Source of the DNA: Gentiana macrophylla
Taxonomy: Eukaryota > Streptophyta > Magnoliopsida > Gentianales > Gentianaceae
Direction: 5' to 3'
Assembly (NCBI GenBank): GCA_026214975.1
Contig: CM047805.1
Span: forward strand, 192,581,620-192,645,619
DNA: 64,000 bases
In this document: piece after piece, positions 30,701 to 43,551 of the stretch
Layout of the letters: every line of letters begins with the position of its first letter
Position numbering within the stretch: the stretch's first letter is position 1
The notes under the pieces: model-generated
Databases searched by the model: none
Seen by the model: only the letters and a program-made list of their open reading frames with translations
Told to the model about the DNA's origin: nothing
Position numbers and translations under genes: made by a program

Positions 30701-33700
30701 CTAGTTCCTCATTTCTCTTTCTTGTCTTTCTCTTTCTTGTTGCTCATGATGTTCCCTTATCTCCCTGACCATATCTCTCATCCATTGATTTTCAATACGG
30801 GAAAAAACAATATGGGGGTTGACTTCCTTCCACCATTTCCATGTCTCATGTAGAGTTAGATTGATTTGATGTACTCTGAATCCTAGACGCATGTACAACT
30901 GTCTGAACTCCTCCAGTGACTCTTTTGCTGAAGTAGTAGGTAGACTTCTTCCACCTCTGCCACTTCTTCCACCTCTTCCACCTCTGTATGTAGCTCTTAA
31001 AAATTTGACTCTAGCTTCCCAGAACTTAAGTCCCAAAAAGGAATTTAGCCCCTCATGGAAACCCTTGTCATGGTAAGGCCTCCTCTTATTGTAGTACTGC
31101 TTCTTGTATTCTTTGAAGAGGTCATCAGTCAGCAAAAGTCTCCCAGGTGCAGGTTCTCTAAAAGCATTAGTATCAGCCTCCCATTTCTTTAGAGCAAAAA
31201 TCCTTGCAGCCTCTTTTGCTACAGCTATTTGACTCTCTTCCCCTTATTGACATCATCAACAAAACGGGAAAGCAGGCCATGAACACTCTCTTGTGTGATC
31301 ACCAAATTTGCAAGTTGACCTTCCATAATTTCTGTTCTTGTGTCAACTGTTGTGATCCTTCCTTCTAATGTTTGCTCCAGTAGATTGATCCTCTCAGTAA
31401 CTTTAGGATCCAATACAGCAGGTTGAGTGGCACCAGCAGGGTCATCCACAGCAGGTTTGGGTGCTTCAGCAAGGTTTTCAAGCTTCTTGTGAATAGAGGC
31501 AAACTGTTCTTTCAAGAACTGATCCTTCAGTGTATTTCCTTGTTTTATGCCTCACACATCTTTGGTAAGGTCAGTAAGAGCAAATTGAGTGGATGTGATA
31601 TTGGAAGCAACTGTTTCAGTAGTCCTCTCTCTATTTTCCACAAGGTTCATCAAATCTTCAAATCTTTGCTCTTGTCTGTCAAGTTGAGTTCTTAACTGAG
31701 TAATGTCATATCTGACTGCCCTCAACTCTTCCAACACATGTGCTGGTACTGCACCAGCCACACCTCCAACCATATGTCCAGTAGCATTTTCAGCAGGCTC
31801 TTCAACATTGTACTGTGCCCTCTGTCTACTGACAACCATGGCCCAACTTCTATCACTTCCAGTAGGGTCAGGACCTTCCTCAACTACATCTCCAAATATT
31901 TCCTCTAGAATTGGATCTTGTGCAGGGTCCTCAAAAATTGGTACAAATGCCTGTTGTGGTTCAGCAGCAATAAGTTCTTCCTTAGGCACTTGAAACTCTT
32001 CATCACTGAAGTCATAGTCCAGCAGTTGTTCATCCTCATCAATAACAGCAGTCTGCTGACTATCCTTCCCTTCAGCAGCCGTTACTCCAGTAGACTATAC
32101 TACAGTTGTAAGTTCCAACCTTTATCCAGTCGTCTCGATCCTCAAGCACTTGCACCTCCGATTCCGACCTTTGTTCGGGATGTTGTTTGTTCCTCGTGCC
32201 TCGAACCTCCTCAACTTGTATGGGTGATTCTTCCAACCCCATCACCCAATCTAATCTCTGTCCAATCAGTGATTGTTCCGCAGTGAGTAGGACTCTTTCT
32301 TCAACAGAAATGAAAGGAAAAATAGCCAAATTTTCTTCTAGTACACCTCTATCATCTGCAACCTTTTGTAGACTATCAGCAGTTTTAGATAGAGTGTCTT
32401 GAGTGTCAATCCACTCCAGATACTAAATTGAATTCTCTGAACTGATGTCAGGCTCACTATGTACTATCACCATCTCCTCATCCCATTCTTCAGTTTTCTG
32501 ATCAGTAGAGGGTGCATCATATTCCACAACTCGAAATGTATCAGATGTACTAACAAGCCTGTTGTCTCCAAAATTTATTCTCTCATTTATACGAGCCTCC
32601 AAGTAATCTATGGTAAGATCCCTCAGATCTTCATCCATTGGCTCAATGTGCTGGCGTCCAGCAGACTTATCAGCACCAGTAGACTGTTCTACTCTTGGTT
32701 CAGTTGTCATAGCAGTTCCACTGGCTTCTCCTTGATGTACAGGATGATCATCATTTGAATCAGATGATGATGAATCATCACTATCTGTTGCATCCCTAGG
32801 ATCCTTAAACATGATACCTTCATCTTTCTTTTCTCCTTCAATGAGTTCCATCCCTCATTTCCAACAGAGAAGTATCAACCAGATTAAGTAGGTTTTCCAC
32901 CTCTAACTTTTCAAAAGCCCATTCCTCAAAATCTGTCATTGGCTCAGCAGCTGATTTTTGTCTCTTATAGTAGCCAAACTTCCATTGAAAGTAATCAGCA
33001 ACCAGCTGGAGTTTAGGATCAATATACCCTTCCTTCTTTTTCTTCGCCTTTCTTTCAAAGGTCATTGATGGCTTTCTGGGAGCTGTATGTTCAGCTTGTT
33101 GTCCTCCAAAGGTCTCAACAAGCAAATTCAATGTTTCCTCAGCAGATGCAACTAGGTCAGTAGGTTCTTCTGGTTGTAAATCTGTTCCACACTCGGTTCC
33201 CCCTGAGTTGTAGCATCCACTACAGGGTCAGGAACAGGTTCAATAACTTCTACAGCAGGCTCAAGTACAGCAGTCTGTTGTGGTTCTTCAATGTGTTGCT
33301 CAACAACAACACCAGCATAAGTAGTAGGCTCAACAGCCTCTTCCTCTACTTCCCTTTGAGCCTCAAGAATCTTCAATTCTTTCCCTTTTCCATGTTTCTT
33401 CTTTTTAGAAATTTCCTTCATTCTCTTGGAAGGCTGTTCAGATTCAAATTCAGTAGCTTTCCTCTTTCTTCTGTCTTCCTTCTGTTGCTCTTTCAAAATT
33501 TCAGCAGCAGACTTCTTCTTTACAATATTAGTAGGGTCAGTAACTTCAACTTCAACTGGACCCTCAGTAGACTTAACAACCTCTACTGATTGCTTCCTTG
33601 TTTTCTTAGGCTTAAGCATCTTAGTGATTTTTCTAGTATCAGCAGCCTTTCTTTTCTCCTTAACTCTTTTTGATGCAGCAGGTTGCACATCATGTCTAAC

Positions 33701-34519
33701 ATTTGTTCTCTTTTCTTGTCCGTCATCATTGTCATCACCATCATTATCACTCTCAGTTGCCTCCTCATCTTCATCTTCATCATCATCTAACCCAGGAATG
33801 GGAGTAACAACTTCCGGCTTGTATGTAGATTTATTGATTTTCTCAGATGCAACATCAAGTATCTGAAAATAATTCAACAAGGTCTGAACCAATAGACCTA
33901 AAGGCTTGGTTTTGGACTTCCTTATACCATCTCTATCTTCAGTAAACACCTTCTTCATATAATGTATAAAGAATCCAGCCCAATCAAACTTCACACTTCT
34001 ACAGATAATGATCAGTAGGTCTATCTTAGGTCCAGAAAGTGTATCTAGACTCCCACTGAATCCCAGAATGTTCTTGGCAATTAACTTGCTAAGTAGATTA
34101 TATTCAAATCCAATGTGCCTCACATTAATGCCTAGAGATGATGGTATGGACTCATTTGTCTTTATTGCATCAACAAACTTCATTCTTGGCAGGTTCATCA
34201 TTTCTGGATTGGTAGGAGCACCATTTCTAGGTCCAAAATGAAATACATCTCTCAGTAGATATGAGGTGATTTCAATCCCTCTGCCATTAACCGTTGTAGT
34301 GAAGGCTTCTCCAACTTCATGTATGACCATGTTCTTCCAGAATTCCAAAACATTGAAGTATGAAATTCTTTCCAATCTTCTATTAATAACATTTTCCAAA
34401 CCAGCAACTCTTCTGATTCTTCTTCCAATCTTGATAGCTAACTCAGTGGTGTGACAGTCAGTAACATACCCTCTCACACTTTGACTTGTTCCTATATGAA
34501 CATCACCTTTATCCGCCAT
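30701..34519 (-). pseudogene. env-like extra ORF of SIRE element C1
   Basis: A long coding region after pol, first 455 codons open from MADKGDVHIGTSQ at 34519. The N-terminal half has a conserved fold-like segment (INRRLERISYFNVLEFWKNM, TTVNGRGIEITSYLLRDVF). It is followed by an acidic stretch (DDDEDEDEEATESDNDGDD) and Lys-rich stretches, then a Glu/Thr-rich part, and a coiled coil near 31750-31600 (ELRAVRYDITQLRTQLDRQ) and 31500-31300. The C-terminus has RGGRGGRSGRGGRS and a final Arg/Glu-rich helix. Frames change near 33140, 32845, 32080 and 31220, with stops at 32423 (TAG) and 31552 (TGA). SIRE elements carry such ORFs, often called env-like. I see no signal peptide or clear membrane span, so envelope function is unproven. 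Confidence 0.65.
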
Positions 34520-35209
34520 TAGAAATGAAAAGGATGAATTTCAAATATGTGTTCACACAGTGTAATTTCAGAGAAAATCAATTATGAAAATTGTAAGTAT
34601 CTTCTCTGTGTATATGTATATATAGAGAGAGGTGGTTGAAACTGTCAGATAATGTACTGTACACGTACTGTAGCATTAACCACGATTAAAGTTGGAATTA
34701 ATGAGATCTTGCCACGTGTCTCATAACTGATCCATAAAGAGTTGTAACCGTCCGATCGTGTAACAGCGGTTATAAAGATAAGATAAATATCCTGGTCATT
34801 TGCTTTTTGACTTTTGTTAAAGTTTTATTTTGTAACGTATGCTTCAGTAGCTTTTTCCATCGGTAGACTTGGCTCAAGCAGACCCTCATCGACAAAGATG
34901 CCTCAAAGTGACTTCTTGACAATGTTACTCTGCTGATCTTCAATTCTTCTTGTTTTGTCCAACTGATAATACAAGATGAAGTTTAATACCAATGACTGAT
35001 TTGTCAAGTGAGCTCACCCAACAGGACAAAGATCACCAATCCCCTTGGAAACTTCATTTGCTCAATTGTCCAAACATAAATAAGTACATGGAATTGTTGA
35101 TACCAATGACTAGTCTGCTAAGTGAGCTCACCCAACATAGCAAAGACTAATCCCCTTGGTGAATTCCAATACATTGCTGATCAAAGGTGTATCAGTCAAC
35201 TTTTATAAT
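34520..35209 (-). promoter_or_regulatory. spacer between pol and env-like ORF of C1, with duplicated conserved block
   Basis: Non-coding. A block of about 57-60 bp (AGTGAGCTCACCCAACA core) occurs twice, 34988-35047 and 35103-35159, and again in C2 at 40698-40754. Being conserved between two diverged elements in the same spot suggests a role in making the env-like transcript (promoter or splice acceptor). This is inferred, not shown. Confidence 0.45.
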
Positions 35210-36065
35210 TCAAAGTTCAGTCCTTAATTTAGCAAATCTTTCATTATCCAAAGGTTTTATGAATATATCAGCAAGTTGATCTTCAGTAGGTATGTAAAGA
35301 ACCACCACATCTTTCTTTTCAACATGATCTCTTATAAAATGATGTCTCACATCAATATGCTTGGTTCTTGAGTGCAAAACAGTATTTTCTGTGATTGTAA
35401 TTGCACTTGTATAGTCACATATTATGGGAATTTCTCTCTCTTCAATTCCAAAATCCCTTAACTGTTGTCTTAGCCATAGTATTTGTGCACAGCAACTTCC
35501 AGCAGCAATGTATTCAGGTTCAGCAGTGATTGAAACCAGTCTATTTCCCATCAACTGACAGGTTCCTATAGTGCTTTTTATATCAATCTTGCATCCTCCA
35601 TAATCAGAATCTGAGTAGGATATCACTTTGAAACTTCCATCTTTTGAATATCATATCCCTACTCCCAAAGTCTCTTTAAGATACTTGAGAACTCTTTTGA
35701 CTGTAGCTAAATGACTTTCTTTTGGTTTTGATTGAAATCTTGCACAAACACCTACAGCAAAGGATATATCAGGTCTGCTGGCAGTGAGGTACAGCAGACT
35801 GCCTATCATTCTTCTGTATAATGTTTGATCAACATATTGGCCTTCTTTGTCTTCATCCAATCTTATGTTGGTACTCATAGGAGTTGACACTTTAGTGCTA
35901 TTTTCCATGCCAAACTTCTTCGGTAACTCCTTGGTGTATTTTGTTTGGTGAATAAAGCTTCCATCTTTCATTTGCTTGACTTGTAACCCCAAGAAGCAGT
36001 TCATCTCTCCCATCATACTCATTTGGAATTTACTTTTCATGAGATTAGCAAACTGTTCACATAGT
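35210..36065 (-). pseudogene. C1 RT C-terminus and RNase H
   Basis: From 36040: MKSKFQMSMMGEMNCFLGLQ, FIHQTKYTKELPKKFGMENS and MIGSLLYLTASRPDISFAVG are copia RT palm/thumb motifs. A stop near 35650 leads into ISYSDSDYGGCKIDIKSTIG. The copia RNase H follows but lacks about a dozen codons between NRLVS and TAEPEYIAAGSCC, where relatives have WFSKKQNSI. TKHIDVRHHFIRDHVEKKDV and TEDQLADIFIKPLD complete the end at 35210. It is inactive because of the deletion and the C2 insertion. Confidence 0.85.
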
Positions 36066-36070
36066 AATTC
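36066..36070. repeat. target-site duplication AATTC (left of C2)
   Basis: AATTC before TGTTGG at 36071 equals 49750-49754 and 60926-60930. Confidence 0.9.
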
Positions 36071-37763
36071 TGTTGGTCCCTTGGAAAGGCTGACACAAGT
36101 TTAGAAGGGGCGGTGAATAAACTTGTCACCAAAAACTAAATTTAAAACAGATTAGGGTTCAGGTAAAACTTGTGTGGAGTTGAGCTGACTAAGCTGAGAT
36201 TAAATCAAACTGACTTAAGCTGAAACTGAGTCAACTGGTAGCGGATATGATTTTAGCCTTTATATTAATCTTGTTATTCTGTTGTGAAAACTGAGTGTTG
36301 TGAACTGAATTCTGGTGAATGTCAGTTGTGACTGTGAGATGTATACCAATCAAGTATCACAATGCTGTAAGTAAATGCTAAATAAATAAGTAAATGTGTA
36401 AAGTAAATAAGACGGATGTTATAGAGGTTCAGTGGTGTAATCTGCACGTCCTCTCTTCCTCGTGGTGCGGAGGAAAATTCCACTAGAACTTCTTGAGGTG
36501 AATGTTACAAAAAGTCCTAAACAATATTCCTTGGCTAATCCCTAGCTTCACTATCTAAACAATTGTAGAACAGGTAGAATTGTCGCTCTCCAAATGCTTG
36601 AACCCTTTGGTCCTTAGAGGGTAGGATTGCCTCTTCACCGCCTACCACCACAAACACAGTCTACCGGATCGCTTGTCACAACTGTCCTTGACAAAACCTT
36701 CCCGGTTTGCTTCACGAGTCTAAACCTTTGAATTAGAATCAAAGTTAATGAGAATCAATAAATTGATTCTTGTTTGTGGTTCTTCGTGAGTGTTGAATTC
36801 TTGATAAATTCTTTGTAGCTTTGAACACTTGAAGAAATACTAGATATGATCTTGTTATAGTTCGAGAGATGATAACAATTCAATTACTGATTGCACAAAT
36901 TGCTTGTTGATTCTTGTATATGCTCTTAATCTCCTTCCTCTTTTTGTTTGTGCAAAGTCTTCTATTTATAGTGTGAAGTCCAACGTTCATCTGACTTTGA
37001 TTTGAATTGTATCAACGTATATCTTGCAACGGTTATATTTTCGACCGTTCTCTTTGTGTCGATGACTCATCCAATGAAATTTCTTTCTTTACAACGTTCG
37101 ATTGTACTTTCGGTTTGTTGGATGGTGACTTATAAAGCGAGTTTCTTGTCGGTTTTTCATTTGTCGATTTCTAAGCGACTTGGAGCATTAACTGAGATTT
37201 TATTCTTCTTCAAAAATCAGTACTCCAGTTTTTATCTGATTATAATTGACTTAATCAGAGTACACCATGATACATTTATCATCTAAGAATTCATTGTCCG
37301 TATGATTCTTAGGTCTTCATACAAGATCCATAAAGTCAGTTCATGTCACCACAATCTTGCCTGAAGTCTAACTTTACAGTCTCAACTTGTAATCTTCATA
37401 ACTGAGTTTGAGCCCTCAGTTCTTCATTCTTCAGTATAAGCCAACTGATTCTGTAACTCTCAGCGAACTTACCTTCTTCAGTTCCAAGTAGGTGTATTCT
37501 GAGTCAGTTTGTTTGTCTTGATGATTTCCAGTTTTCTAATTGAAATTTCCAATTTTTCAGTTTTACGACACACTATCAATTACAGTGCTTGTCTAATGTA
37601 ACTTATACAATTATCAGACTCTAATAAAACTTATACATTCAGTTCTAGACATCTTTTAGCTTTCCACTATAACAGCTGGCTTCAGCACTTCATCAATGGG
37701 GTTAAGATAATATTATAATAAATAAGATGAATTATCATCAAAACATAAATTTTATTTCCAACA
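36071..37763 (-). repeat. 3' LTR of C2
   Basis: 1693 bp, ends TGTTGG and CCAACA. Minus-strand TATA box CTATAAATAG at about 36962-36972. The right LTR without its insertion is about 1691 bp. Confidence 0.92.
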
Positions 37764-37777
37764 ATTTCCCCCTTTTT
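37764..37777 (-). other. polypurine tract of C2
   Basis: Minus strand AAAAAGGGGGAAAT next to the LTR start TGTTGGAAAT. Confidence 0.85.
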
Positions 37778-40305
37778 GATGATGCCAAAACTCTCCCTAA
37801 AAGAAAAGCTTAAAGATCAAAACAATGAGAAACAATGTAAAAGCCGAAAGCGGTTTTCAATAGAATGAGCAAAAACTGGATACATGCATTTTGTTCAAAT
37901 AACTATGATTAAAGACTGAGCTTCTTCTTAGCTTTTTGCATGACTAAGTCATATCTTTTTGCTTTGTCATACAAACGAAAATCTTCTTGAAGTTTGGAGT
38001 CTTCCTTTGAAAAGGTCTTGTTGTAGTCAACTTGACTACTTTCTTTCCATCTTCTCCATTGAATTAGCTTGGGTAAGCTTGAGTCTTCCAAATAGTACTT
38101 TTCAAATTCTGTTAGATTGGTTTTCATTTGTTCAACCTTGTCTTTAATCTTCAGTTTATCCTCAATCCTTCGATTCTTCTTATGTTGTGCAATTTTTGCT
38201 TTGAGTAAATATCAGACAGAAAGTAGTTCAAGGATTCCTCAAATGTTCTATCCTTGTACTTGGCTTTAATAGGATTGTAGTCTTTGATAAACTGTGTCCA
38301 CAGATCCTTTGTAAGAGTAACTCTTTTGTCTCCAGGTTGATTGTATTTTGCAATAAGTTGATCATCAGTTAACTATTTCTTCAAAAATTTAGGATCTGAT
38401 CTGTATCTTTGTAGTTCTTCTTCAAGTCGCTTCATTTATTTGAGTAATTTCAGCTTTTCTTCTTGACTTTCCCCTTTTTGGCATCATATAACCGATCTAC
38501 AAGGGCATGGGTTGCTTTTGATCTTGAAATTTGTCGTTGAGAAGCAAGTACTTCCTTAAGTTGAGCTTCTAACCCGTAGTTATCTTTGATTAATATGCCA
38601 ATGAGCTTGAGCATGAGTTTCTCTATCTCTGCGGTTGAATCTTCAAGTTGTTGTTTGAGTAATACAATCTCAAGCAGAACTTGAACTTGATTTGTGAATC
38701 ATCTCTAGTCTTGCATGAATGAAACATCGATTCTAGTTCTATAATCAAGATATCCAGAGATGTTTGATAAAAGGCCATTCTGTGTATCTCTTTGGTCGAG
38801 TACTATTTTCAAGTTTTCATGAACTTTGGCCAATTCCTCCTTAGATAGAAAATCGGAGGGATCATATGTAGCTTCCACTTGATCCTTGTCACGAGTATCA
38901 ATAACCATCGGTTATGCGATTTCATCAAGCGCTGCGATTGATGATTTGTCGGTTTTCAATTGACAATGCTTCTTGCCGTGTGTACGATTTGCGTTAATGG
39001 ATGTTGTGATTGAGTGATTGCTTGCGTAAATGTAGTATCGTCGCCTTCTTTTCTTGACTTATCATGATCATCATCATCCTTTTCGGAAACTGTCTTTAGA
39101 TGATGTGCTGATTCTCTCTCGTTTGCTAATTCAATAAACCTTTTGAAAGCAGATTGTCAAGAAATTCCTTAATAGGAAACAGAGAGTAAAGATCTCTTAC
39201 TTCCAATTTTTCCAAGAGTGATTTTTCTTGATCAGAAGCGGCATCACGAGAATCTTACGGTTGAAGTTTCATTTTCATTAGCTTTATGACATTGTCACCA
39301 AGAAGGTCAGCTTGATTGTTGGCGATTTCATTGTTGTGTTTGAGAAGTAAGGTTAGCAGTGACATTCTCTTGAGTATCTTCAGTTGTCAATTGTTGTTCC
39401 CCTCAAGTGAGGTGCTATCTCACTTGAGATTTGAGTACAAGCATCTTACAACCGATCTTTCTTCTCGTGGATTACGATTTTCGCTTGGTCCTCGTGTTCG
39501 GTTCCTCTTTGAGACACGGTTGACTATCTTGCTTCATGTTGGAAAGTTGTGTCTGCGATTTCCTTCGATGTCACAGTTTCCCTTGCTTGCTTCCCTTCCT
39601 TAATTCTTTCTAAATAAAACTGAGTGATTCCACTAAGAGTTTTCTTCAGTCGGAATCTACCATCAGTTACTTGTCCTTCAGCTTGAGCTTTTGTCATACT
39701 TTCTAATTCAGCTAAGTATTGCTTCTTGAATTGATTGACTATATAACCTACCCAATTAAATTCTATGTTGTCCTAGATTATGTTCATCAGCAAAATATTT
39801 TCTTCCGAAAGTATATTAATCCCTTTGGATTTTCCATTGACGTGTTTCTTTGAGCCATCTCACGAGATGTCCAAATTCGGCTTGATTTTGTCGACATGAA
39901 CACCAGGTACGATTGGTTCTGTAGACGAAGTAATCATTGCGAGAAAAGCTTATTTTTCCAATGGTAGGGTTGCTAACTCTGTTGAAGTTGTTGTTGTATT
40001 TGCGAACCCAAAGAGTGATCTCATAACTCTTTCATTGAACACAATGCGATCTCCACGAACTGTAGTAATCAAAGAGTCCCTGATTAATCGCATATTTTGC
40101 CAAAACTGCAAAATGCCTTCCACATCTCGTTTTTCTTTGAAGCGAACTTCGAGAATGTTGTTCAATCCTGGTTGCTTTTCGATTTTGTCTCGTATACAGC
40201 TGGCTAATAGAGTGTTTTGACACATAGCTTCATACATTTCGAGTGTTAGTTCATCCAGCTATGTGATCAATCGTCTGTCTTTTGAATCATTTGAGGTGGC
40301 CATGT
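37778..40305 (-). pseudogene. decayed env-like ORF of C2
   Basis: From about 40303 (MATSNDSKDRR) and 40237 (MYEAMCQNTLLASCIRDK) the reading includes NNILEVRFKEKRDVEGILQF and TTVRGDRIVFNERVMRSLFG, the same order as INRRLERISYFNVLEFWKN and TTVNGRGIEITSYLLRDVF in C1. Downstream only scattered pieces remain open (38908-38705, 38127-37909, Lys/Glu-rich). Many breaks sit at sites where CAG/CTG is expected, so the degree of decay may be overstated. Confidence 0.55.
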
Positions 40306-40766
40306 TTGAGTGTGAACACAAAAATTTGATTTTGAAGGGTAGGTTTGAAAAGAGTCTATTTTTCTTAATAAGAAAAATAGTGTGAACGGAGATTGAATAA
40401 ATAGGTAGGATATTCTTGCGGTTGAATGGTACAACTTTTCAAATTCCATGATGGTTTTGATAACCGATACATGTACTGTTTTCTGACAATCGTGGGGTGT
40501 ACACACGAAATCCTGACAAAAAAGAACTGTGGCAATTTAATGCGATATAACCGCTGTTGATTCTATCTTATCAACCTTTGACTAAATTTGAATAAAGTGA
40601 AAACTGATACTGAGGTCAGTTTTATAGATAATTCAGTTCCATCAAATTATTCAGTTTTGTCAAATTCTTCCAATTTGTCAGTTTGAGATTGTTGATGTCA
40701 ATGACTAATCTGTTAAGTGAGCGCACCCAACATAACAAAGATTAATCCCCTTGACGAATCTCTGGC
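40306..40766 (-). promoter_or_regulatory. pol/env spacer of C2 with conserved block
   Basis: Non-coding. The block at 40698-40754 matches the duplicated block of C1 (GTGAGC(T/G)CACCCAACATA core). Confidence 0.45.
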
Positions 40767-41260
40767 TTAACTGACTTTGATTATTCCCAACTCAGTTCTT
40801 AATTTTGCAAATCTCTCTTTGTCCAATGGCTTAGTAAAGATATCTGCCAACTGATCTTCAGTAGGTACATAAAGAACTGTTATATCCTTCTTCTCTGCAT
40901 GATCTCTTATAAAGTGGTGACGAACATCAATGTGCTTTGTTCTTGAATGTAAAACTGGATTATCAGTAATTGCAATTGCACTTGTGTTATCACACATTAT
41001 GGGAATTGTTCCTTCTTCTATCCCATAGTCTCTTAATTGTTGTCTGATCCATAAAACTTGAGCACAACAACTTCCAAGCTGCTATATATAAAGCTTCTGC
41101 TGTTGAAGTTGAGATTGAGTTTTGCTTCTTGCTAAACCATGACACAAGTCTATTTCCTAATAAGCGACATGTGCTCGATGTGCTTTTTCACATCCACTTT
41201 GCATCCAAAGATAGTCTCGAATCTGAGTAAGAAATTAGCTTGAATTCTCCTTCTTTCGAA
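40767..41260 (-). pseudogene. C2 RNase H
   Basis: Copia RNase H split in two. The WFSKKQNSI region is still present near 41110, then CDNTSAIAITDNPVLHSRTK, HIDVRHHFIRDHAEKKDI and TEDQLADIFTKPLDKERF are open from 40997 to the stop at 40767. A frame break near 41080-41220 separates it from the ISYSD start. Unlike C1, it keeps the central segment. Confidence 0.82.
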
Positions 41261-42400
41261 TACCAAATACCAACTCCATCTGTGTCTTTTAGATATTTCA
41301 AATTTCTTTTCACAAATGTGAGATGGCTTTCCTTTGGTCTTGACTGAAATCTTGCACAAACACCGACAGTAAAAGATATGTCCGGCCTACTTGCTGTAAG
41401 ATAGAGTAAGCTTCCAATCATCCTTCTGTAGAGTGTTGACCAACATCTTTACCTTCTTTGTCTTCATCTAATCTGATGTTGGTCCCCATTGGTGTAGAAA
41501 TTCCAGTAGATTTCTCCATACCAAAATTTTTGATAAGTTCTCTCGTATATTTGGTTTGATGAATGAAGATTCCATCGGCTAGTTGTTTAACTTGTAATCC
41601 TAGGAAATAATTTAATTCTCCCATCATACTCATTTGAAATTTGCTTTTCATCAAACTTGCAAATTTCTCACATAGCTGTTCATTTTCTGATCCAAAAATG
41701 ATATCATCAACATAAATTTGAACAAGTAGAGTATCTTCTCCATTCTTCATCCTTAATAATGTTTTGTCAATTGTTCCTTTGATAAATCCGTTATCTACTA
41801 AAAATTGAGACAGAGTTTTGTACCAAGCTCTTGGTGCTTATTTAAGTCCATAAAGAGCTTTCCTTAGTCTGAAAACTTTATCTGCTTGATCCTTGATTTC
41901 AAATCCAGGTGGTTGTTGAATATACACTTCTTCTTCAAGAATTCCATTTAGAAACGCACTTTTAACATCCATCTGATAAACTTTGAATTTCTTGTGAGCT
42001 GCATAAGCAAGAAAAAGTCTGATTGCTTCTAGTCTTGCGACTGGTGCGTAAGTTTCATCAAAATGTATGCCTTCTGCTTGAGAGTAACCTTTGGCTACTA
42101 GTCTGGCTTTGTTTCTAATGACATTTCCATCTTCATCAAGTTTATTTCTGAAAACCCATTTGGTTCCAATGATATTGACATGAACTGGTTTATCTACCAG
42201 TTCCCATACTTGATTCCTCTCAAATTCATTGAGTTCTTCTTGTATAGCTAATATCCAGTCTGGATCTTTCAAGGCTTCTTCAAGTTCTTTAGGTTCCGAT
42301 TGAGATAGAAAGCATGCTATCATCGCATCTAGTTGATGTCTTGTTCGAACTCCCGCTTGAGTATCACCAATAACTTGTTCTTCAGGATGATCTCTCATCC
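41261..42400 (-). pseudogene. C2 reverse transcriptase
   Basis: The N-terminal part (42398-41838) reads [100 protein letters not shown] and [15 protein letters not shown] (CAA in relatives) follows before APRAWY. Then 41750-41418 has LVQIYVDDIIFGSENEQLCE (catalytic YVDD) and ends after a frameshift near 41430. MIGSLLYLTASRPDISFTVG (41421 on) continues. All RT motifs are present; one stop and one shift break it. Confidence 0.87.
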
Positions 42401-43551
42401 ATTGATGTGTGTGAGTTTGTGGTGGTGATTTGTATTTTGTTCAACTGGTTCTTCAAAAGCGGTTCTTGAATTTGTTTAATCGAGTCTCGATTGATATTGT
42501 TCAAATTGTTGAGTAGTTGGAAATTGAGGTGATCTTGATCTCGAACATTACGAAATTTGTAGTCTTCCAACATCAATCAAACAGTTCTCGTGTGATTGGT
42601 AATCGAGACTCGAGGAACCGATTCAGTCGGTCTTGATTGTTTCACCAGAAAATTTGGTTCATCAAATACTACATGTATTGATTCTTCATGCTTGAGTGTC
42701 CTTTTATTCAATACTCGAATGCTTTCTTCGACACTTGAATATCTAGGAAAATTCCTTCATCGACTTTGGGTTGAAAAAACGTGAAGTTGATCTTTTCCAT
42801 TATTGTGTATGAAACATTTGCTTCCAAACGCATGAAAGTATGAAAAATTTGGTTTTCTTCCATTCCAAATTTCATAAGGAGTTTTTTCATGTCTCTTGTT
42901 CATGAGAGCTCTGTTCTGAGTGTAACAAGTTGTGTTTACTGCTTCTGCCCAATATCTTTCAGGTAGTTTAGCTTCACAAATCATAGTCCTTCCAGCTTCT
43001 TTGAGCGTTCTGTTTCTTCGTTCAGCTACACCATTTTTTTGGGGTGTTCCTGTGGCAGCAAGTTGGTGTAAAACACCATTTTCTTCACAATATTCAATAA
43101 TCACTTTGTTGAGGAATTCGGTTCCTTTATCGGATCTTATCTTCACAATGAAACTCCTTTCTCGATTCAAGTCTCTTAAGAAGTTCTCGTGAGTTTTGCT
43201 TGGTTTCACTTTTCTTGGTTAGAAAGATTACCAGGTATATCTTGAAAAATCATCTACTACCACCAATGTATACTTCTTTCCACCGATACTAATTGGTGTA
43301 ATAGGTCCAAATAAGTCCATATGTAGCAATTCTAGAAGTGCGGTTGTTGAATCTTCGAGACTTAGTCTTGAAACTTGCCTTTGTTTGTTTTTCCTGTTGA
43401 CACGCATCACATAAGTCGCATCCTTCTTATATGATATCTCTGGTAGTCCAATGACTAGTTGCTTCTTAGCAAGTGTATTGATGTCATCAAAGTTGAGATG
43501 ACTCAGTTTCTTGTGCCATAACCAAAGCGATTTACGATTTGGTATGCACAA
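42401..43551 (-). pseudogene. C2 integrase
   Basis: LWHKKLSHLNFDDINTLAKK (HHCC His pair) and DATYVMRVNRKNKQRQ (Cys pair partly altered) lead to HMDLFGPITPISIGGKKYTL (Asp 1), SRYTW, then after a shift KIRSDKGTEFLNKV (Asp 2) and GTPQKNGVAERRNRTLKEAG (Glu). YWAEAVNTTCYTQNRALMNK and TPYEIWNGRKPNFSYFHAFG follow, to about 42760. The linker to RT (42756-42401) is out of frame. The DDE triad is intact. C2 keeps the segment deleted in C1 near 50970. Confidence 0.85.

Larger units (their letters stand above)
28857..36070 (-). mobile_element. SIRE-type Ty1/copia element C1, 3' half
   Basis: On the minus strand this is the 3' half of C1: end of RT, RNase H, non-coding spacer, long env-like ORF region, PPT and 3' LTR. 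The RT is interrupted at 36070 by C2. The rest of C1 resumes at 49750-52286, where E3 interrupts its gag, and a second copy of that part is at 60926-63460. The 5' LTR and gag start are outside the window. Extra coding capacity after pol, the iMet-type family PBS (seen in C2) and LTRs of about 1.7 kb fit the SIRE/Maximus lineage. Confidence 0.8.

Noticed and set aside
33426..33866. 146-codon Ser/Leu-rich plus-strand frame with hydrophobic runs
   Set aside because: Mirror of the acidic and Lys-rich part of the env-like ORF on the other strand.
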